Source: Phytohabitans rumicis
Lineage (GTDB): Bacteria > Actinomycetota > Actinomycetes > Mycobacteriales > Micromonosporaceae
NCBI RefSeq assembly: GCF_011764445.1
Contig: NZ_BLPG01000001.1
Span: forward strand, 4,030,001 to 4,094,000
Length of the DNA: 64,000 nucleotides
Reading direction: 5' to 3'
Shown in pieces: positions 34,231-44,126 of the stretch. The translations under genes and the position numbers were made by a program. The first letter of the stretch is position 1; each line of letters begins with the position of its first letter. The notes below the pieces were generated by a model that was given only the letters and a program-made list of their open reading frames with translations, did no database searches and was not told where the DNA came from.

Positions 34231-34249
34231 AACCCACTGAGCGTACGCG

Positions 34250-34747
34250 TTAGGCCCAGACGCGCTGGGGCTCGGCACGGCGTTCGGCGAGCGGGACCGG
34301 CGGGTCGTACTCGCGTACCACGTTGTGCTCGGCGTCCCGTTCCACCGGGCGGAGGCCGGCGTCCCAGATCAGGTGCACCACCTCGTCCCGGTCCGTGTCC
34401 GCGGGCACGAGCAGGTCGTCGGCGCCGAAGTTGAGCGCGAGCTGGGCCAGCGGGGCGCCGTGGACCGCGGTCGAGCCGGTCACGTGGGCGTTGTCGGGTG
34501 CCGCCAGGCGGGCCAGGGCGAACGCCCGGAGCGTCTCGGCCGGCGACGCCCCGACGGGCACCGAGACGGCGTCCGGCCCGTGCTCGCCGACCAGGAAAGT
34601 GACCCGCTCACCGTGCGCGGCGACCCGGCGGCCGTGCGCGAGCCGGCCCAACCAGGCCAGGTCGTCGGCGTCGGCCAGCGCCTCGACGTCCTCGGCGGTC
34701 AGCCGTTCACCTGCCGCCACTTTTACTTCCAGTTCCCGTTTGCCCAC
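34250..34747 (-). CDS. Stand-alone protein resembling the C-terminus of MqnC/MqnE-type radical SAM enzymes
   Basis: The 165-residue protein matches only the C-terminal part of futalosine-pathway radical SAM enzymes. It has an opening AGERLTAEDVEALADADDLAWLG-like segment and then PAETLRAFALARLAAPDN and LAQLALNFGADDLLVP. The central CxxxCxxC radical SAM core is absent, so it cannot be a catalytic MqnC or MqnE. It may be a regulatory or structural paralogue. The nearby UbiX, UbiA and UbiD genes make a quinone-related role plausible. Confidence 0.6.
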   Translation of the reverse strand: MGKRELEVKVAAGERLTAEDVEALADADDLAWLGRLAHGRRVAAHGERVTFLVGEHGPDAVSVPVGASPAETLRAFALARLAAPDNAHVTGSTAVHGAPLAQLALNFGADDLLVPADTDRDEVVHLIWDAGLRPVERDAEHNVVREYDPPVPLAERRAEPQRVWA

Positions 34748-34856
34748 CTGAGCCAGTATGTCAGCGAGCTCTCAGGTACCCGTTACCTGTCCTCTAATCG
34801 ACATCGGTGCCCCGGTGCGGTAGGACAGAATGGGACGAGCGGCGGGGAGACGGGGT

Positions 34857-36455
34857 ATGGCGAAGCGGGCTGGCGGACACAAGGCACGGCGAGACGGGCA
34901 CATCGGGCCCGTCCTTCGGCCGTTGGCCTGGTCAGCCATGCTCGGCGCCGCGGCGGCCGTCGCGTTCGCCGCCCCGGTGTACGCGGACCCCACGCCCAAC
35001 ACGATCCCCGACGCCGGCAGCCGGCCCGCACCGGCCGGCGCACTCCAGCTTCCCGGTGCCACCCCGCCGCCCAACTCCGGCGGGGTCAACTATCCGCCGC
35101 CCTCGACCGTCACGGGGCCGCTGGCCACCCAGATCTACAACGCCGAGATCGAGATCGGCCTGCTCGGCGACCAGCTCCTCGGGGTGCGGGAAAGCCAGGC
35201 GACGGCGCGTACCGACCTGGCCATCGCGCACCGCAAGCTCGAAGAGGCACGCGCCGCGGTGGCCAAGGCCGAGTCCGCGGCGGAAGGCGCCGCCGCGCAG
35301 GCGCTCAAGGAGGCCGCCGAGCTGCCTCCGGGGGCGTTCGGCTCCGACCTGCACGGGCTGAGCGAGCTATCCCGGCTACAGCGCGGCGAGCGGTCCACGG
35401 CCGAGAGCGACGCCGCCGAGCACGAAATGGCGCGGGCCAAGGACGCCGAGCGGGTGGCGCAGGAGGAATACAACGCGGCGCTCGCCAAGGAGCAGTCGCT
35501 GGCCGGCCAGTTCACCACGCTCGAAGCGACGTTCAAGACCAAGGAAGCCGCGCTCGTCGAGGTCAAGGACCGCAACGCGGCCCAGCTCGCCGTCATCGAG
35601 CGGCAGCGCGAGGCCGAGGAGGCCCGGCTCGGCGCCGGGTTCCTGGACGACGAGGCCATCGCCGGCAAGGCGGCCCACCCGCTGGCGATCAAGGCCGTCG
35701 AGTTCGCCCTCGACCAGCTCGGCAAGCGGTACGTCTGGGGCACCGAGGGCCCGAACACGTACGACTGCTCCGGGCTGACCTGGGCCTCGTACCGGCACGC
35801 CGACTACCAGTTGCCCCGGGTCTCCCGCGACCAGTTCGCGGGCACCCGCAGCAAGTTGGTCTCCCAGTACGCGCTGCTCCCCGGCGACCTGGTCTTCTTC
35901 AGCTCCAACGGCACGGCGAGCGGCATCCATCACGTCGGCATGTACATCGGCGACGGCAAGATGGTCCACGCGCCGAACAGCCGCGAACGGGTCAAGGTAT
36001 CGACGGTCTGGTGGTCCCGCTTCTTCGCGGCCACGCGGGTCTACGGCGCGGTCGACGCGCCCACGACGACCCCGCCCGCCACCACTCCGCCACCCACGAC
36101 GCCGCCGGCCACCACGCCGCCGCCGACGACCAAGCCGCCAGCGACGACGCCGCCGCCCACGACGACCCCACCAACCACGCCGCCGACCACCCCGCCCACG
36201 ACGCCACCGACGACTCCACCCACGACGCCGCCGAGCACTCCGACGCCGACGCCCACTCCGACCACGCCGTCCCCGACGCCGTCGCCGGCTGACAGCCCGA
36301 GCTCCAACCCGTCGGCGACCAGCGCCGTGCCCACGTCGAGCAGCGCGAAGCCGAGTTCGAGCAGCGCGCCACCGGCGACCACCGCGGCGACCTCGGCCTC
36401 ACCCAGCCCGTCCGCAACGCCGAGTTCGTCCGCTTCCGCGAGCACCGGGAAGTGA
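34857..36455 (+). CDS. NlpC/P60 cell-wall endopeptidase with coiled coil and threonine-proline tail
   Basis: The 532-residue exported protein has a signal segment (AMLGAAAAVAFAAPVYA) and a long coiled coil (about residues 90-275). An NlpC/P60 (C40) domain follows at about 280-400. The catalytic Cys is in TYDCSGLTWAS, and the His residues are in HHVGMYIG and MVHAPN. A ~130-residue tail of TTPP and Ser/Pro repeats ends the protein. It should cleave D-Glu-meso-DAP bonds in peptidoglycan, like RipA or CwlO, with the coiled coil controlling activity. ATG 34857 was chosen over 34830 by the preceding purine-rich site. Confidence 0.92.
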   Translation: MAKRAGGHKARRDGHIGPVLRPLAWSAMLGAAAAVAFAAPVYADPTPNTIPDAGSRPAPAGALQLPGATPPPNSGGVNYPPPSTVTGPLATQIYNAEIEIGLLGDQLLGVRESQATARTDLAIAHRKLEEARAAVAKAESAAEGAAAQALKEAAELPPGAFGSDLHGLSELSRLQRGERSTAESDAAEHEMARAKDAERVAQEEYNAALAKEQSLAGQFTTLEATFKTKEAALVEVKDRNAAQLAVIERQREAEEARLGAGFLDDEAIAGKAAHPLAIKAVEFALDQLGKRYVWGTEGPNTYDCSGLTWASYRHADYQLPRVSRDQFAGTRSKLVSQYALLPGDLVFFSSNGTASGIHHVGMYIGDGKMVHAPNSRERVKVSTVWWSRFFAATRVYGAVDAPTTTPPATTPPPTTPPATTPPPTTKPPATTPPPTTTPPTTPPTTPPTTPPTTPPTTPPSTPTPTPTPTTPSPTPSPADSPSSNPSATSAVPTSSSAKPSSSSAPPATTAATSASPSPSATPSSSASASTGK

Positions 36456-36568
36456 AGACCGGCGATCCGACTCCGGGTGGGCCAGCGGGCGTCGATGTGG
36501 CACGGTAAAACTGGAGGACGCTCCGATCTAGCGCGCACCGGTTTGGGGCGGCGGGGGAGCGGGAGGCG

Positions 36569-38340
36569 ATGATGGACGAGCGACAGGATCCGCCGTACGC
36601 AGGCGACGCGGCGGTGCCCCGGCCGGGCACCGCGACAGAGCTGTCGCCGCTGCCGCCACCACCACCGATCGGCACCGCCCTGCCCGCCGCGCCGGCCGAG
36701 GACCTCCCGGACGCGTACGAGCTGCCGCCGCCACCGCCGGCCGGCGCCCTGTGGCCGGGCTTCGCACCGTCGGCTCCGTCGAGTGCGCCGCCCGCCCCGT
36801 CGAGTGCGCCGCCCGTGCAAGTGAGCGGGCCGCCCGTGCCCACCAGCGCGCCGCCGGTCTCGCCCGCGCCCGCCTGGACGTCGCCGACCCGAACGACCCG
36901 CCCGAGGTGCTGGCCCCACGCCCCGGTGTGGTCGGGCGGGCCAGTGTGTCGGCCGCCGCGCCGCTCAGCCCGGCCGACGTCGCCGGGCTGCCGCCCGCCC
37001 CCGCGAAGGGCGGCACCACGTACGGCACCACGTACCGGGCCGGCGAGTTCACGCCGCCCGAGGTGGAGCCCGCGCCCCCAGCGCCGGCCGCACCACCAGC
37101 TGCTCCGCCTGGGCTGCCCGTGCCCAAGCTGGCGCCCACGCCCGGCCCGCCCCTGGAGCGGCGGCAGCCGAAGGTCCCGGTCACCGACTCGCCCTGGTCG
37201 GCGTTCGAGGTGCCCTGGCGCGACCCCGCGGCGCCACCGCAGCCGGCCGCCCAAGCGCCGCCGCCCGCGGCCCCACCAGCTCCGCCACCGCCACCGCCGC
37301 CGGTCGCTCCCCCGGCGCCCGAGCCGACCGCCCCCGCGCCGCCGCAGTACGTACTGCCGGCGCAGCGGGCCGGCGCGCCCGACGTACCCGCTGTGTCCGC
37401 TGTGTCCGCTGCGGAAGCGGGGCAGAGGCCGGAAGCAGGGCAGAGGCCGGAAGCAGGGCAGCGGCCGGAAGCTGAGCAACGGCGGGAGCACGCCGCCCCG
37501 GCGCCGGCCGCGGCCCGGGCGCGGGCGGTCGTGCCCGGCGCGCAGGTGCCGCCCGGCCAGTTCAACGCCGCGGTCCCGGCGCCGGCCGCCCGGGCGCGGG
37601 TGTACCGGGCCGGCGCGCCCGAGCTCGCCGAGCCGAGCGAGCCGCCGGAGCCCATCCAGCCGCCCCGCCCCGAGCCGCCCGGTCCGGGGCCGGCGCCCAA
37701 CCCGTTCCCGCCGCCGGAGCCGGTGCCCCCGGTGCCGATCCCGCCGGGTCCGGTCCCGGTGCCGCCCGGCCCGCCCCAGCCACCCGAGCCGCCGTCCCCG
37801 CCGTTCCCGCCACCGCCGCCCGTGATGGCGGTGCCCGGTACGCCGGCCCCGGCCCGGCCCGTCGCCGTGGCCCCGCCACCCACCTCGGCTCCGCCCTTCG
37901 TGCCGGCCCCCGCGCTGCCGACCTGGCCGCCGGCCGGCAACCCGACCGCGCCGCCCGGCTGGGGTGCCAGCCCGGCCGAGGTGGCGCCACCGGTGTCCCC
38001 GGCGCCCGCTCCCCCCGCCGTGTCGACCTCGCCCGAGTACGGGCAGTGGGCGCGCGAGCAGCGTCTACAGGGGACCGTCTACGGCGGACAGGAGGGTCCC
38101 GGCGCCGGCCCGATGACGACGGCCATGCCGGCCGGCCTGTCGGTGGAGAATTCCGGCTCGCTGACCGGTCACATCCTGGCTCAGGGGCGGATGGACGAGC
38201 CGACGCCGGCGCGCAACACCGCCAAGGTGCTGCTCATCATGGCGCTCGTGCTGGGCGTGCTGGTGGCCGTCGGCGTGCTCGCGGTGCTGGCCGCGGGCGA
38301 CACGTTCACCAACCTTTTCGACGGATTTCTGAACAGTTGA
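36569..38340 (+). CDS. Proline-rich C-terminally anchored membrane protein (one-base frameshift as sequenced)
   Basis: About 590 residues are extremely Pro/Ala-rich. The only hydrophobic segment is a C-terminal helix (VLLIMALVLGVLVAVGVLAVL) followed by 18 residues. The N-terminal frame (MMDERQDPPYAGDAAVPRPG) and the rest (DVADPNDPPEVLAPRPG onward) join if one C is added to the run at 36869-36871. A GQRPEA repeat (18-bp unit) recurs about four times at 37410-37480. No domain was recognised. Large cytoplasmic proline-rich regions with a single tail anchor suggest a scaffold at the membrane. Pro-rich coding makes start and frame calls less certain. Confidence 0.6.
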
Positions 38341-38495
38341 GGTGAGCCTGCCCACTGCCCGGCGGCATAAATGTGTCACCGGGGGCGGTTCCCCGTACAC
38401 TTGTCGAGATCACTGACTCGGCGCGCGAATCGAGCGCGCCCATGGGCGTTCTGGCGGGGTACACGCGCAGAGACGCCCCCCGCTGAGAGGTTTAC

Positions 38496-39946
38496 TTGAG
38501 CACCTTCGCTGATCCCAGCACGTTTCCGTCCGTTTTCGACGCCCCAGCCACTTTCGCCGATCTCGGCCTGCCCGCTCCCCTCGTCCGCGAACTGGACCGG
38601 GAGGGCATCACCACGCCGTTCGAGATCCAGGCCGCGACCGTGCCTGACGCGCTCGCCGGCCGGGACGTGCTCGGCCGGGGCCAGACCGGCTCCGGCAAGA
38701 CGCTGGCCTTCGGCCTGCCGCTGCTGACCAGGCTGTCCCAGGGCGAGCGCGCCCGTTCGCGCCACCCGCGCGCGCTGATCCTGGTGCCCACACGCGAGCT
38801 GGCGATGCAGGTCGCCGACGCACTGCGGCCGCTGGGCCGGGCGGTCGGGGTCTTCCTGACCACGGCCGTCGGCGGTGTGCCGTACGACCGGCAGATCGAC
38901 TCGCTGCGCCGCGGCGTGGAGATCATGGTGGCCACCCCGGGTCGGCTCAAGGACCTCATCGAGCGGGGCTCCTGCTCGCTCGACGACATCGCGATCACCG
39001 TGCTCGACGAGGCCGACCAGATGGCCGACATGGGCTTCCTGCCCGAGGTGACCGAGCTGCTGGACAAGACGCCGAAGGTGGGCCAGCGGATGCTCTTCTC
39101 CGCCACCCTGGACGGCGACGTGGACGCGCTGGTCAAGCGGTTCATGACGGACCCGGTGACGCACTCGACCGCGCCGCCGGTGGCGACCGTCACCACCATG
39201 GATCACCACCTGCTGCTGATCCCCCGCACGACAAGCTCGCGGTGACCGCCGCCATCGCCGCCCGCGACGGCCGGACGATCATGTTCGCCCGTACCCAGAT
39301 GGGCGTGGACCGGCTGGTCGGTCAGCTCGCGGCGGTCGGCGTACGGGCCGGTGCGCTGCACGGGGGCAAGACCCAGCGGGCGCGCACCCGCACGCTCGCC
39401 GAGTTCCGCGAGGGCCGGGTGAACGTGCTGGTCGCCACCGACGTGGCCGCCCGCGGCATCCACGTCGACGGGGTCTCGCTGGTCGTGCACATCGACCCGC
39501 CAAAGGACTCCAAGGACTACCTGCACCGGGCCGGCCGTACGGCGCGCGCGGGTGAGTCCGGCGCGGTCGCCACCCTGGTGCTGCCCAAGCAGCGCAAGTC
39601 CACCCTGGCCATGCTGCAGCGGGCCGGCGTCGATCCGGCGCAGACCCGGGTACGCCCCGGCGACGCCGCCCTGGCCGAGCTGACCGGCGCCCGGGAGCCC
39701 AGCGGCGTACCCGTGGTGGACGAGCCGACCCCGCCGCCCGCGAAGCGCGTCCCCCGCGCCCCCACGGTCACCGCCCGCCGCGCGCGCCGCACCACGGCGC
39801 ACCGCGCCGCCGCGGCGATCACGAGGGTTTCCGCGGGAAAGACCGCTCGGGACGCGGATAACTTCATGATCAACGGGCAAGATGGCAACCATGGCCACCT
39901 TGCCGAGAGTGTTGATGTGGGAGCGGACCGACACCAGCGGGACTGA
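38496..39946 (+). CDS. DEAD-box RNA helicase (one-base frameshift as sequenced)
   Basis: The N-terminal half carries the Q motif (ITTPFEIQAATVPDAL), GQTGSGKT, PTRELA, TPGRL, DEADQM and SAT. The C-terminal half carries FARTQMGVD, the ATDVAARGIHV motif and HRAGRTARAG. Adding one C to CCCCC at 39221-39225 joins them as LIPPHDKLAV, giving a normal ~484-residue helicase. All motifs are intact, so this is probably an assembly error. The TTG start (38496) follows a 150-base leader with hairpins, as is common for cold-inducible helicase genes. The basic C-terminus is typical of RNA-binding tails. Confidence 0.88.
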
Positions 39947-40511
39947 CCTCGCGGTCCTGGACGATCGGCGGGGGTTGTACGCGCGCGGGTACGCCACCGC
40001 GCGCGACCCCATCCCGTACGTCTGCCGGTACGAGCTGGTCGCCGACGAGAGCTGGGCGACGGCGCACCTGGACGTAAGCGTCGAGGGCGCCGGCTGGCTG
40101 CGTACCCTCCGGCTCGAACGGGCGGTTGGCCGCTGGCGGGTCACCACCGGCGAGCAGGGCGACCTCGATCGCGCCCTGGTCGACGGTGGGCACGGGCCGG
40201 CCGGCCTGCCGGGCACCGAGGAGCCGGAGCGCCTGCACGACGCGATCGACATCGACCTGGCCGGCGCCCCGCTGCCCAACACGCTGCCGATCCGGCGGCT
40301 GGGCCTGCTCGGCGCGCCGCCGGGCACGGCGCACCGCCTCACCATGGCGTGGGTGCTGGTGCCGAGCCTGATCGTCATGCCGAGCGAGCAGGTCTACACG
40401 GTCGTCGACGAGCAGACGGTGCGCTTCGCGATCGACGACTTCCGCGCCGACCTGACCGTGGACAAGGAGGGGTACGTCGTCACGTACCCCGGGCTGGCCA
40501 AGCGCCGGTAG
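39882..40511 (+). CDS. Putative glycolipid-binding protein (DUF1089 type)
   Basis: The ~209-residue protein has the features of the glycolipid-binding family PF06475: an early [17 protein letters not shown], then [30 protein letters not shown] and [11 protein letters not shown], and a late [12 protein letters not shown]. The family is thought to bind glycolipids through a double beta-barrel; the biological role is unclear. Its start overlaps the helicase tail by about 65 bases, so the true start may be the ATG at 39891. The 3' end overlaps the convergent desulfhydrase-like gene by 32 bases. Confidence 0.78.
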   Translation: MATMATLPRVLMWERTDTSGTDLAVLDDRRGLYARGYATARDPIPYVCRYELVADESWATAHLDVSVEGAGWLRTLRLERAVGRWRVTTGEQGDLDRALVDGGHGPAGLPGTEEPERLHDAIDIDLAGAPLPNTLPIRRLGLLGAPPGTAHRLTMAWVLVPSLIVMPSEQVYTVVDEQTVRFAIDDFRADLTVDKEGYVVTYPGLAKRR

Positions 40512-41580
40512 CCAGGAAGCTCTCGGCCACCCGAAGGTACGGCGACAGGTCGAGGCCCTGCGCGGCGACCCACTCGTCCGAGTAGTACGTGTCGGCGTAC
40601 CGCTCGCCGCCGTCGCAGATCAGGGTCACCACGGAACCCCGTACGCCGGCCGCCAGCATCTCCGAGATCAGCGCGAAGGCGCCCCACACGTTCGTACCCG
40701 TGGAGCCTCCGACGCGGCGGCCGAGCACGGCGGAGGCCGCGCGCATCGCGGCGAGCGAGGCGGCGTCCGGCACCCGGACCATGCGGTCGACGACGGTCGG
40801 CTGGAACGACGGCTCCACCCGCGGCCGGCCGATGCCCTCGATGCGGGAGCCGCGCCCGGTCTCCACCGCCCAGTCGGCGGCTTCCCACGCCGGGTAGAAC
40901 GCGGAGTTCTCCGGGTCGACGACGCACACCTTGGTCGGGTGGCGCAGGTAGCGGACGTACCGGCCGATGGTGGCGCTGGTGCCGCCGGTGCCCGCGCCGA
41001 CGACGACCCAGGCCGGTACGGGGTGCCGCTCCAGCGCCAGCTGGGCGTAGATCGACTCGGCGATGTTGTTGTTGCCGCGCCAGTCGGTGGCCCGCTCGGC
41101 GTACGTGAACTGGTCCATGAAGTGCCCACCGGTGTCCTCGGCGAGCCAGCGGGCCTCGACCACGACGGCGGCCGGGTCCTGCACGAGGTGACATTTGCCG
41201 CCCTGGAACTCGATGAGCAGCACCTTCTCCGGCGACGTGGAGGCGGGCATCACGGCGATGAACGGCAGGCCGAGCATGCGCGCGAAGTACGCCTCGGAGA
41301 CCGCGGTGGAGCCGGACGACGCCTCGACGATCGTGGTCCGCGGGCCGATCCAGCCGTTGCAGAGCCCGTAGAGGAAGAGCGAGCGGGCCAGCCGGTGCTT
41401 GAGCGAGCCGGTGGGGTGGACCGACTCGTCCTTGAGGTAGAGGTCGATCCCCCAGCCGTCCGGGAGGGGAAACGGCAGCAGGTGGGTGTCGGCGGAGCGG
41501 TTGGCGTCGGCCTCGACCTTGGCGATCGCGTCGGTCACCCAGGCGCGGTCGGCGTCGTTACACCGGTCGAGCTGTTCCAT
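40480..41580 (-). CDS. cds1: PLP-dependent cysteine synthase-fold enzyme, Cds1-like L-cysteine desulfhydrase
   Basis: The 366-residue fold-type II PLP enzyme has the catalytic lysine in TGSLKHRLA (about residue 61), the phosphate-binding [14 protein letters not shown] and SGSTAVSEA. It is longer than CysK/CysM and resembles mycobacterial Cds1 (Rv3684), which degrades cysteine to pyruvate, ammonia and sulfide. The overlapping Lrp-type gene immediately upstream fits cysteine-responsive control. It could still be a different beta-replacing enzyme, so the activity is a family-level inference. Confidence 0.78.
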   Translation of the reverse strand: MEQLDRCNDADRAWVTDAIAKVEADANRSADTHLLPFPLPDGWGIDLYLKDESVHPTGSLKHRLARSLFLYGLCNGWIGPRTTIVEASSGSTAVSEAYFARMLGLPFIAVMPASTSPEKVLLIEFQGGKCHLVQDPAAVVVEARWLAEDTGGHFMDQFTYAERATDWRGNNNIAESIYAQLALERHPVPAWVVVGAGTGGTSATIGRYVRYLRHPTKVCVVDPENSAFYPAWEAADWAVETGRGSRIEGIGRPRVEPSFQPTVVDRMVRVPDAASLAAMRAASAVLGRRVGGSTGTNVWGAFALISEMLAAGVRGSVVTLICDGGERYADTYYSDEWVAAQGLDLSPYLRVAESFLATGAWPARGT

Positions 41581-42034
41581 CCTCGGACCGTAACAGGGGC
41601 TGCGGCCGGTCCTCCCACTTGGTGGACAGCGCGATCGCGGTACGGGTGGACGCCACGCCCGGGGTGCGGTTGAGCCGCACGATCAGGTGCTCCAGCTCGG
41701 CGATCGTGGCCACCCTCGCCTTGAGCAGGAACGACTCGACGCCGGCCATGAAGTAGCAGGACTCGATCTCCGGCATGTCGTGGAGCGCGGCCAGCACCTC
41801 GTCGGTGTCGCCGCCGGAGTCCTGCACCAGCCCGATCAGCGCGGTGACCCCGAGCCCGATCGCCTCCGGGTCGGCATCCGCCCGGTAACCGCGGAGCACC
41901 CCGGTGCTCTCCAGCTTGCCGACCCGATCGTGCACCGCCGGCGCGGAGAGTCCGACCTGGCGGGCGAGTTCGGCATACGATAGTCGGGCATTCGCCCGCA
42001 ATAGCTCCACAAGCCTCAGATCGATGTCGTCCAC
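41558..42034 (-). CDS. Lrp/AsnC family regulator
   Basis: The 158-residue protein has an N-terminal HTH (about residues 5-50, [20 protein letters not shown]) and a C-terminal RAM/AsnC ligand domain (about 60-145, including [21 protein letters not shown]). It overlaps the start of the cysteine-desulfhydrase-like gene by 23 bases, so the two are almost certainly co-transcribed. Lrp-type regulators commonly sense an amino acid handled by a neighbouring enzyme, which points to cysteine. That ligand assignment is inferred. Confidence 0.9.
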   Translation of the reverse strand: MDDIDLRLVELLRANARLSYAELARQVGLSAPAVHDRVGKLESTGVLRGYRADADPEAIGLGVTALIGLVQDSGGDTDEVLAALHDMPEIESCYFMAGVESFLLKARVATIAELEHLIVRLNRTPGVASTRTAIALSTKWEDRPQPLLRSEDGTARPV

Positions 42035-42202
42035 GGTGCGTAAACAGTAACAGGGCTCGCGATCCTAGCGCCTAACTTCCCAGACAGTGCGTTTTCCCTG
42101 TTTCCCGGACACGACACGCTCACGGTGCTGTAATGACCGTACGTCCCTATCGAGGCTGTCGGGCATCCCACCCGTCACTTCGTTCGACGCGAAGGAGGGG
42201 CT

Positions 42203-42499
42203 GTGGACACTGGAGATCGTCTGCTGACGCCAGGCGAGGTGGCTGCGTTGTTCCGCGTCGATCCTAAGACCGTGACCCGATGGGCGGCCGCGGGCCGGAT
42301 CGGCAGCATCCGGACGCCGGGTGGCCACCGGCGCTTCCGTGAATCAGAGGTACGAGCGCTACTCGAGGGCGAAGGCGAGCTTGAGGAGCTGAGCGACGAA
42401 ACGCCGCCACCGTCCAACCGCCCACGCAACGACGGACCGACAACGCAGCACCCAGGCGCGGTGCGTCCGAGCCACCACTCGTCGACCAACATGCGCTAA
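42203..42499 (+). CDS. bldC: BldC-like MerR-type developmental regulator with extended C-terminus
   Basis: The first ~65 residues match BldC: LLTPGEVAALFRVDPKTVT, then RWAAAGRIGSIRTPGGHRR and FRESEVRALL. BldC is a small DNA-binding protein that holds back sporulation genes in Streptomyces and binds DNA as head-to-tail oligomers. The Streptomyces protein is about 68 residues. This one has ~30 extra residues, polar and proline-rich (PPPSNRPRNDG), at the C-terminus. GTG 42203 has GAAGGAGG upstream. The stop overlaps the convergent ubiX by four bases. Confidence 0.9.
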   Translation: MDTGDRLLTPGEVAALFRVDPKTVTRWAAAGRIGSIRTPGGHRRFRESEVRALLEGEGELEELSDETPPPSNRPRNDGPTTQHPGAVRPSHHSSTNMR

Positions 42500-43128
42500 G
42501 GCTTGCCTGGCGCGTTCAGCTCGCCACTCCAGCGGCGAAAGAGCGCATGGGGTACGCCCAGCGCGTCCAGCACCTTGCCGGCTACGAAGTCGATGAGCTG
42601 CTGCGCGGATGCGGACGCCCCGGCGCCGTAAAAGCCGGGGCTGGCCGGCAGGACGACCGCGCCCGCGTCGTGCAGGTCGATGAGGTGCGCCAGGTGGCTG
42701 CGCGTGACCGGGGTCTCGCGCGGCACCACCACGACCCGCCGCCGCTCCTTGAGGTTGACCTCCGCGGCGCGCTGGAGCAGGTCCTTCGAGAGCCCGATCG
42801 CGATGCCGGCACACGCCGCCGTGCTCGCCGGCACCACCACCATGCCGCGCGCCGGGTACGACCCGCTGCTGGGCCCGGCCGCGAGGTCGCCGGCCGGCCA
42901 GTGCACGACGTCCGCGCCGGCCAGGTCGCGCCCGAGCCACCGGGCCAGGTCGTCCTTCCAGTGCGCGTCCCGAAAGGGTGACCCGGTCTCGTCGAGGATG
43001 GTCAATCGAGCCGCCCGAGACACGACGAGATCGACCGATTCGCCGGCGTCGAAGAGTGCACGCAGCACCGCCGCGGGGTACGGAGTCCCGGATGCACCAG
43101 AAACACCGACGATCCACGGATTCCGCAT
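42496..43128 (-). CDS. ubiX: UbiX-family flavin prenyltransferase of the menaquinone locus
   Basis: The 210-residue protein carries UbiX features: GVSGASGTPYPAAVL at the N-terminus, MVVVPASTAACAGIA in the middle and GLSKDLLQRAAEVNLKE with RRVVVVPRETP. UbiX makes the prenylated FMN cofactor used by UbiD decarboxylases, and a UbiD gene lies two genes downstream. In futalosine-pathway organisms these encode late steps of menaquinone synthesis. The class is sometimes named MqnM there. It converges with bldC. Confidence 0.9.
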   Translation of the reverse strand: MRNPWIVGVSGASGTPYPAAVLRALFDAGESVDLVVSRAARLTILDETGSPFRDAHWKDDLARWLGRDLAGADVVHWPAGDLAAGPSSGSYPARGMVVVPASTAACAGIAIGLSKDLLQRAAEVNLKERRRVVVVPRETPVTRSHLAHLIDLHDAGAVVLPASPGFYGAGASASAQQLIDFVAGKVLDALGVPHALFRRWSGELNAPGKP

Positions 43129-43189
43129 AGATCCAGCGTAGGGCTACCGTCGGCCCCAACTGATGTTGGCCGGACAGCAGGAGGCGGCA

Positions 43190-44104
43190 ATGACGCCGAC
43201 GATTTCACTCGACCTCGAATGCCCGATTAATCCGGTTTTCTCACCGTACGCGGAGGCTGCGGAGGAATGGCTCGGTGGTTGGATTCGCCGGCACGGCCTC
43301 CCACCGCTGTACGCCGATCGCCTCGCCGAGGGTGGCATCGCCCGGTACGCCGCCCGTCTCTACCCCGACGCGACCCTCGCCGACCTGCGGGTGGTCGCCG
43401 CCCTGTTCACCTGGTTCTTCCTGGCTGACGACGAGTGCGACCGGGCGAGCGTCCCATCACCAGAGCACGTAGGGGAGCTTGTCACCGGCGCGCTCGCCAC
43501 CTTCCGTACCGGACGTTCCACCCTTGCCGGGCCGCTGGGCTCGATGCTCACCGACGCCTGGCGCGAGCCGTTCCGGCGGATGCCGATCCGGTGGTGCACC
43601 CGGTTCATCGGCGCGGTCGAGCACCACCTGAAGGGCGTGGTCGTCGAGGCCCGCAACAAGGCGACCGGCCACCGGCCCGGCGTCGAGGAGTACGTCGAGT
43701 TGCGCCGGGCCACGTCGGCGGCGTACGTGGCGCACACGCTCATCGACTTCGCCGACCGGGTGCCGGTGCCCGGCCGGTTCTACGCCCACCCGGCCGTACG
43801 CGCGTTCAGCGCCGCCGGCAACGACCTGCTCTCCTGGTTCAACGACCTGCTGTCGCTGGAACGGGACACGGCGACGTCGGGCGGGCACAACCTCGTGCTG
43901 GCCCTGGCCCGGCAGCACCGCCTCCCGATCGCCGACGCGGCCGACGTGGCGCGGGGTCGCTGGCACCGGACGATGGCGCGCCTCCCCGCGCTGCGCGCCG
44001 CCGTACCCACGACGTCGCGGGCTGAGCGGCGCTTCCTCGACGGCGTGGAGTACGCCGTGCGGGGCACCATGGACTGGTCCTTCGAGAGCGCCCGCTACCG
44101 GTAG
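43190..44104 (+). CDS. Class I terpene synthase
   Basis: The 304-residue protein fits the bacterial terpene cyclase family. The aspartate-rich motif is DDECD near residue 81, and the NSE-type metal motif is NDLLSLERD near 218. A terminal SFESARYR gives the conserved Arg-Tyr pair. It should ionise a prenyl diphosphate, probably farnesyl or geranyl, using Mg2+. ATG 43190 is preceded by AGGAGGCGGCA. It sits in opposite orientation between ubiX and the UbiA gene, with no P450 or methyltransferase beside it. The product cannot be predicted. Confidence 0.9.
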   Translation: MTPTISLDLECPINPVFSPYAEAAEEWLGGWIRRHGLPPLYADRLAEGGIARYAARLYPDATLADLRVVAALFTWFFLADDECDRASVPSPEHVGELVTGALATFRTGRSTLAGPLGSMLTDAWREPFRRMPIRWCTRFIGAVEHHLKGVVVEARNKATGHRPGVEEYVELRRATSAAYVAHTLIDFADRVPVPGRFYAHPAVRAFSAAGNDLLSWFNDLLSLERDTATSGGHNLVLALARQHRLPIADAADVARGRWHRTMARLPALRAAVPTTSRAERRFLDGVEYAVRGTMDWSFESARYR

Positions 44105-44126
44105 CGGCGCCCTTTCGCTAGCGGCG

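Noticed and set aside
36060-36260. Short C/A-rich tandem repeats resembling a microsatellite array
   Set aside because: They encode the TTPP tail of the NlpC/P60 protein in frame and have no independent feature.
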